Shown here: positions 61,739-64,000 of the stretch, piece by piece
How the letters are laid out: each line of letters starts with the position of its first letter
Position numbering within the stretch: the stretch's first letter is position 1
NCBI GenBank assembly: GCA_030690405.1
Contig: JAUYGU010000078.1
Location: 1-64,000 of the forward strand
Direction: 5' to 3'
Source: Dehalococcoidia bacterium
GTDB lineage: Bacteria; Chloroflexota; Dehalococcoidia; SM23-28-2; RBG-16-64-32
DNA length: 64,000 bases
Position numbers and translations under genes: made by a program
The notes under the pieces: generated by a model
The model's input: the letters and a program-made list of their open reading frames with translations, nothing else
Database searches by the model: none
Told to the model about the DNA's origin: nothing

Positions 61739-64000
61739 CCCACCGTTGCTCGTGGAGGTGATCCCCTCCCGTTGGGACGATGAGCCCATCCCCCGCGCTC
61801 AGTCGGCGCTGTCCGGGCTGGCCGGCGTGGACAGCCTCTCGCTGGAGTTCGCGGCGACGGACGAAGGGCTCCGGTTCTACGTTCGCGCCGGCTCGGCCAC
61901 GGTGATGGAGCACGTCCAGGCGCAACTCGGCGCGGCCTATCCCCAGGCGGGACTGAGAGAGATACCTACCGCCGACCGCCCGGACCTAGATCCCGCATGG
62001 CGCGCCGAGGGAGAGGAGACGGCGGCGATAGAGCTGCGCCTGCGGCACGGTCCTAACCTGCCCGTGGCGTCGGACTGGCACCGCCGCGTCGATCCGTTGA
62101 AGGGCGTCCTCGCAGCGGCGTCGGTCGTCCTGGAAGGGGAGCGTGTGATCTGTCAGTTGGTCCTCGCGCCCGCCCCCAGCGGCTGGGCCGACGGCCTCAG
62201 ATCCAGGCTCGTGGTTCCGCAGGCCGGGGTACCTCACAGGACCGAGGCCGGGCCGACCCAGGACATACTTCCGTTCGTGGCCCTGTTTGGCATCGGGGCT
62301 GCCGGCCTGCAGGGCTACCGTTGGTACCAGGCTGGGGACTTCCTGCCCCTGGTGGGGATGAGCGCAGCGGGTCTCGTAGGCCTGCCGCTAGCAGCGGCGC
62401 TGGCCGCGCGCTTCACGGCAGGCAGGCAACCCATGGCCCGCGAGCTGGTCGATGACAAGCTGGCCCATCCCGCCTTCGCCGTCCAGTTGCGAGTCCTGGC
62501 CTTTGGGCCTCCGAGCACCCCGGGGGAGCGGCTGCGAGTGCTGGTGGCGAGGGCGGCCGAGGCGTACCAGGCCTTCGACCACCCGGCCGGCAATGGCCTG
62601 CGGGCGCATCCGTGGCGGGGGGACCCCAGGCAGCCCGTCTTCGACGGCGGCCTTCTCCGGAACCCCGACATCCTGAACGCCGCCGAGCTGGCAGGCCTGT
62701 GGCACCTGCCCTGCGATGCGGCTGGGCCGTCGGCCGGTGAGAGGATGGCTTCCCGCCGCCTTCTCCCTGCGGCTCACAATCTGGGCCGGGGGTGTCGCGT
62801 CGGCGTCTCCGCCCACCAGGGGCCAGCGGTCCCGGTGCAGATGCCCCTCTCGCTGCTGTTCCGCAACCAGTTGGTGGTCGCCAAGACGCGTCGCGGCAAG
62901 TCGACCCTCCTCCTGCACCTGGCCTCCTATCTCATGCAGCGCATGGCGGCCGGGCGGGAACGGGCGTCGCTGGTGGTCGTCGACCCCCACCAGGACCTTG
63001 CGGAGCCGGTGCTGGGCGCGGTGCCGCCGGCGCTGGAAGAGCGGGTTGTCTACCTGAACCTCGCCGACCGGCAGCGACCCGTGGGGCTGAACCTGCTGGA
63101 TGTGGCCCTCTTCCCGGAGCGCGATCGCACCACAGAGAACGTGATCACCATGATGCACCGACTCTGGCCCAACAACTGGGGGCCGCGTATGGAGGGCGCC
63201 CTGCGGGCGGCTGTCTCCTGCCTGCACGAGGCCAACGCCGTCCGCCCTCGTGAGGAGCAATACACCCTGCTGGACGTGGTTGCGGTCCTGACCAGCGTCG
63301 ACTTCCGCGAGGAGGTGCTGAAGCAGGTGCCGGACCGAGCCCTCTGGGTCTGGTGGCGGGACAACTACGACCGCATCAGCCGCACCTTCCAGCAGCAGAC
63401 GGCCAACCCCATCACCACCAAGGTCGGCCGCTTCATCGTGACCGAAGCGGCGCGGCTGGTCCTGGGCCAGGCCCGCTCCACCATCGACCCACGGGCGCTT
63501 CTGCGGGAGGGTGGTGTCCTGGTCGTCAACTCCGCCGTAGGTGCCCTGGGGGAAGGCGGAGCCGCCCTGATGGGCGCCACGCTGCTGAACCTGATGGGCC
63601 TGGTCGTGGAGGAGCAGGTCGCCCTGCCGCCTGCCGAGCGCTGCCGCCTGGTCGCCCTGGTGGACGAGTCCAGCACCCTGGGCGCCGCCGACTACGGCCA
63701 CATGTTGAGTGAGCTGTCCAAGTATGGGGCGAGCTTCGTCCTGGTAACTCAGTCGCTGGCCAAGCTGGACGCCATCGACCGGGTTCTGCGGCCCACGGTC
63801 TTCTCCAACATCGACGGCCTCACCGTCTTCCAGGTCAGCGCCGAGGACGCCCGCTACCTGGCGCCGGAGCTGGGGGGTGACCTTGAGGTCGCAGACCTGA
63901 TCGACCAGGACGACTTCGAGTGCTACGCCCGCTGGTGGGCCGACGGCCGGCGGCTGCCCGCTTTCTCCGTCCGCCTCGACCCGCCTCCTCCCATCGACCG
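61716..64000 (+). CDS. T4SS coupling protein/TraG-VirD4-like ATPase (partial)
   Basis: Runs off the window's right end; about 761 codons are present without a stop. The N-terminal part ends in two membrane spans (DILPFVALFGIGAAGL, LPLVGMSAAGLVGLPLAAAL, near residues 185-228). The ATPase begins at about 388: VAKTRRGKSTLLLHLA (Walker A), VVVDPHQDL, LVALVDESSTLG (Walker B), KYGASFVLVTQSL. This is the DUF87/TraG-like coupling ATPase that feeds DNA-protein substrate to the channel. Start ATG 61716 or 61719 behind GAGGATGAGG. Confidence 0.82.
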   Translation, partial: MMSKRPHDPPLLVEVIPSRWDDEPIPRAQSALSGLAGVDSLSLEFAATDEGLRFYVRAGSATVMEHVQAQLGAAYPQAGLREIPTADRPDLDPAWRAEGEETAAIELRLRHGPNLPVASDWHRRVDPLKGVLAAASVVLEGERVICQLVLAPAPSGWADGLRSRLVVPQAGVPHRTEAGPTQDILPFVALFGIGAAGLQGYRWYQAGDFLPLVGMSAAGLVGLPLAAALAARFTAGRQPMARELVDDKLAHPAFAVQLRVLAFGPPSTPGERLRVLVARAAEAYQAFDHPAGNGLRAHPWRGDPRQPVFDGGLLRNPDILNAAELAGLWHLPCDAAGPSAGERMASRRLLPAAHNLGRGCRVGVSAHQGPAVPVQMPLSLLFRNQLVVAKTRRGKSTLLLHLASYLMQRMAAGRERASLVVVDPHQDLAEPVLGAVPPALEERVVYLNLADRQRPVGLNLLDVALFPERDRTTENVITMMHRLWPNNWGPRMEGALRAAVSCLHEANAVRPREEQYTLLDVVAVLTSVDFREEVLKQVPDRALWVWWRDNYDRISRTFQQQTANPITTKVGRFIVTEAARLVLGQARSTIDPRALLREGGVLVVNSAVGALGEGGAALMGATLLNLMGLVVEEQVALPPAERCRLVALVDESSTLGAADYGHMLSELSKYGASFVLVTQSLAKLDAIDRVLRPTVFSNIDGLTVFQVSAEDARYLAPELGGDLEVADLIDQDDFECYARWWADGRRLPAFSVRLDPPPPID

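Overview
The window looks like part of a large integrative/conjugative element (or an element-rich chromosomal island) of a high-GC bacterium, most likely a Chloroflexota (Dehalococcoidia-like) or an actinobacterial relative. The grounds are a Tad/Flp locus, TrbL/PrgI/VirB4-type conjugation genes, a SARP-type regulator, plant-like SqdB, and actinobacterial-style recombinases. No rRNA, tRNA, CRISPR array, relaxase or plasmid replication initiator was seen. All assignments come from reading the sequence by eye; no database search was run.

Layout. (1) 0-14.7 kb, mostly minus strand: a DNA-processing region with an SNF2-type helicase, an NPPY DNA methyltransferase, an Mrr-like nuclease, toxin-antitoxin genes, RadC, Rad52, a mini-primase, a UvrD helicase and several unknown proteins. 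(2) 14.9-17.6 kb: a small plus-strand insert (DinB-like, beta-lactamase-fold protein, gene fragment). (3) 20.5-17.6 kb, minus: an accessory operon of small proteins (DUF6166, DUF2958, zinc-ribbon). (4) 21.2-26.9 kb: decayed and intact VapBC modules, an MmyB-like regulator, a secreted M23/PKD protein and an EspR-like regulator. (5) 27.1-38.6 kb, plus: a Tad pilus locus (cpaB, cpaE, cpaF, tadB, tadC, flp, tadE x2, tadG) running into a membrane LysM-SARP regulator. (6) 38.7-47.1 kb: sqdB, three RTX-repeat secreted proteins, a membrane glycosyltransferase and a secreted protein. (7) 47.9-64 kb, plus: a type IV secretion operon (TrbL, SLT-NlpC/P60, VirB8-like, VirB2-like, PrgI, TraC-N, VirB4, second primase, coupling ATPase) interrupted twice by recombinase-only mobile elements.

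The main candidate for an undescribed system is regulatory. Four arrays of the heptamer TTGGACT, phased at 11 or about 22 bp, lie at 20979-21039 (leftward), 21152-21180 (rightward), 30415-30487 and 47782-47852. This is the known architecture of SARP operators, and the window encodes a SARP whose DNA-binding/BTAD half is joined through membrane helices to two LysM domains. The arrays precede the accessory operon, the tadB-to-SARP operon (which suggests autoregulation) and the T4SS operon. I infer a cell-wall-sensing, membrane-tethered SARP that co-ordinates pilus and conjugation genes.

The second candidate is a mode of insertion. A 3.4-kb two-recombinase (Tn554 TnpA/TnpB-like) element sits inside the NlpC/P60 gene, and its left end supplies a new in-frame 56-residue C-terminus including the catalytic His. 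The displaced native 3' end remains to the right behind a new ribosome binding site and ATG. A second 3.35-kb recombinase/HTH element sits at the 3' end of virB4 and also supplies a new C-terminal tail, while the native tail survives next to the primase start. A third recurrent feature is a family of four structured leaders, with a GC-rich hairpin followed by pairing of the Shine-Dalgarno sequence, before minus-strand genes.
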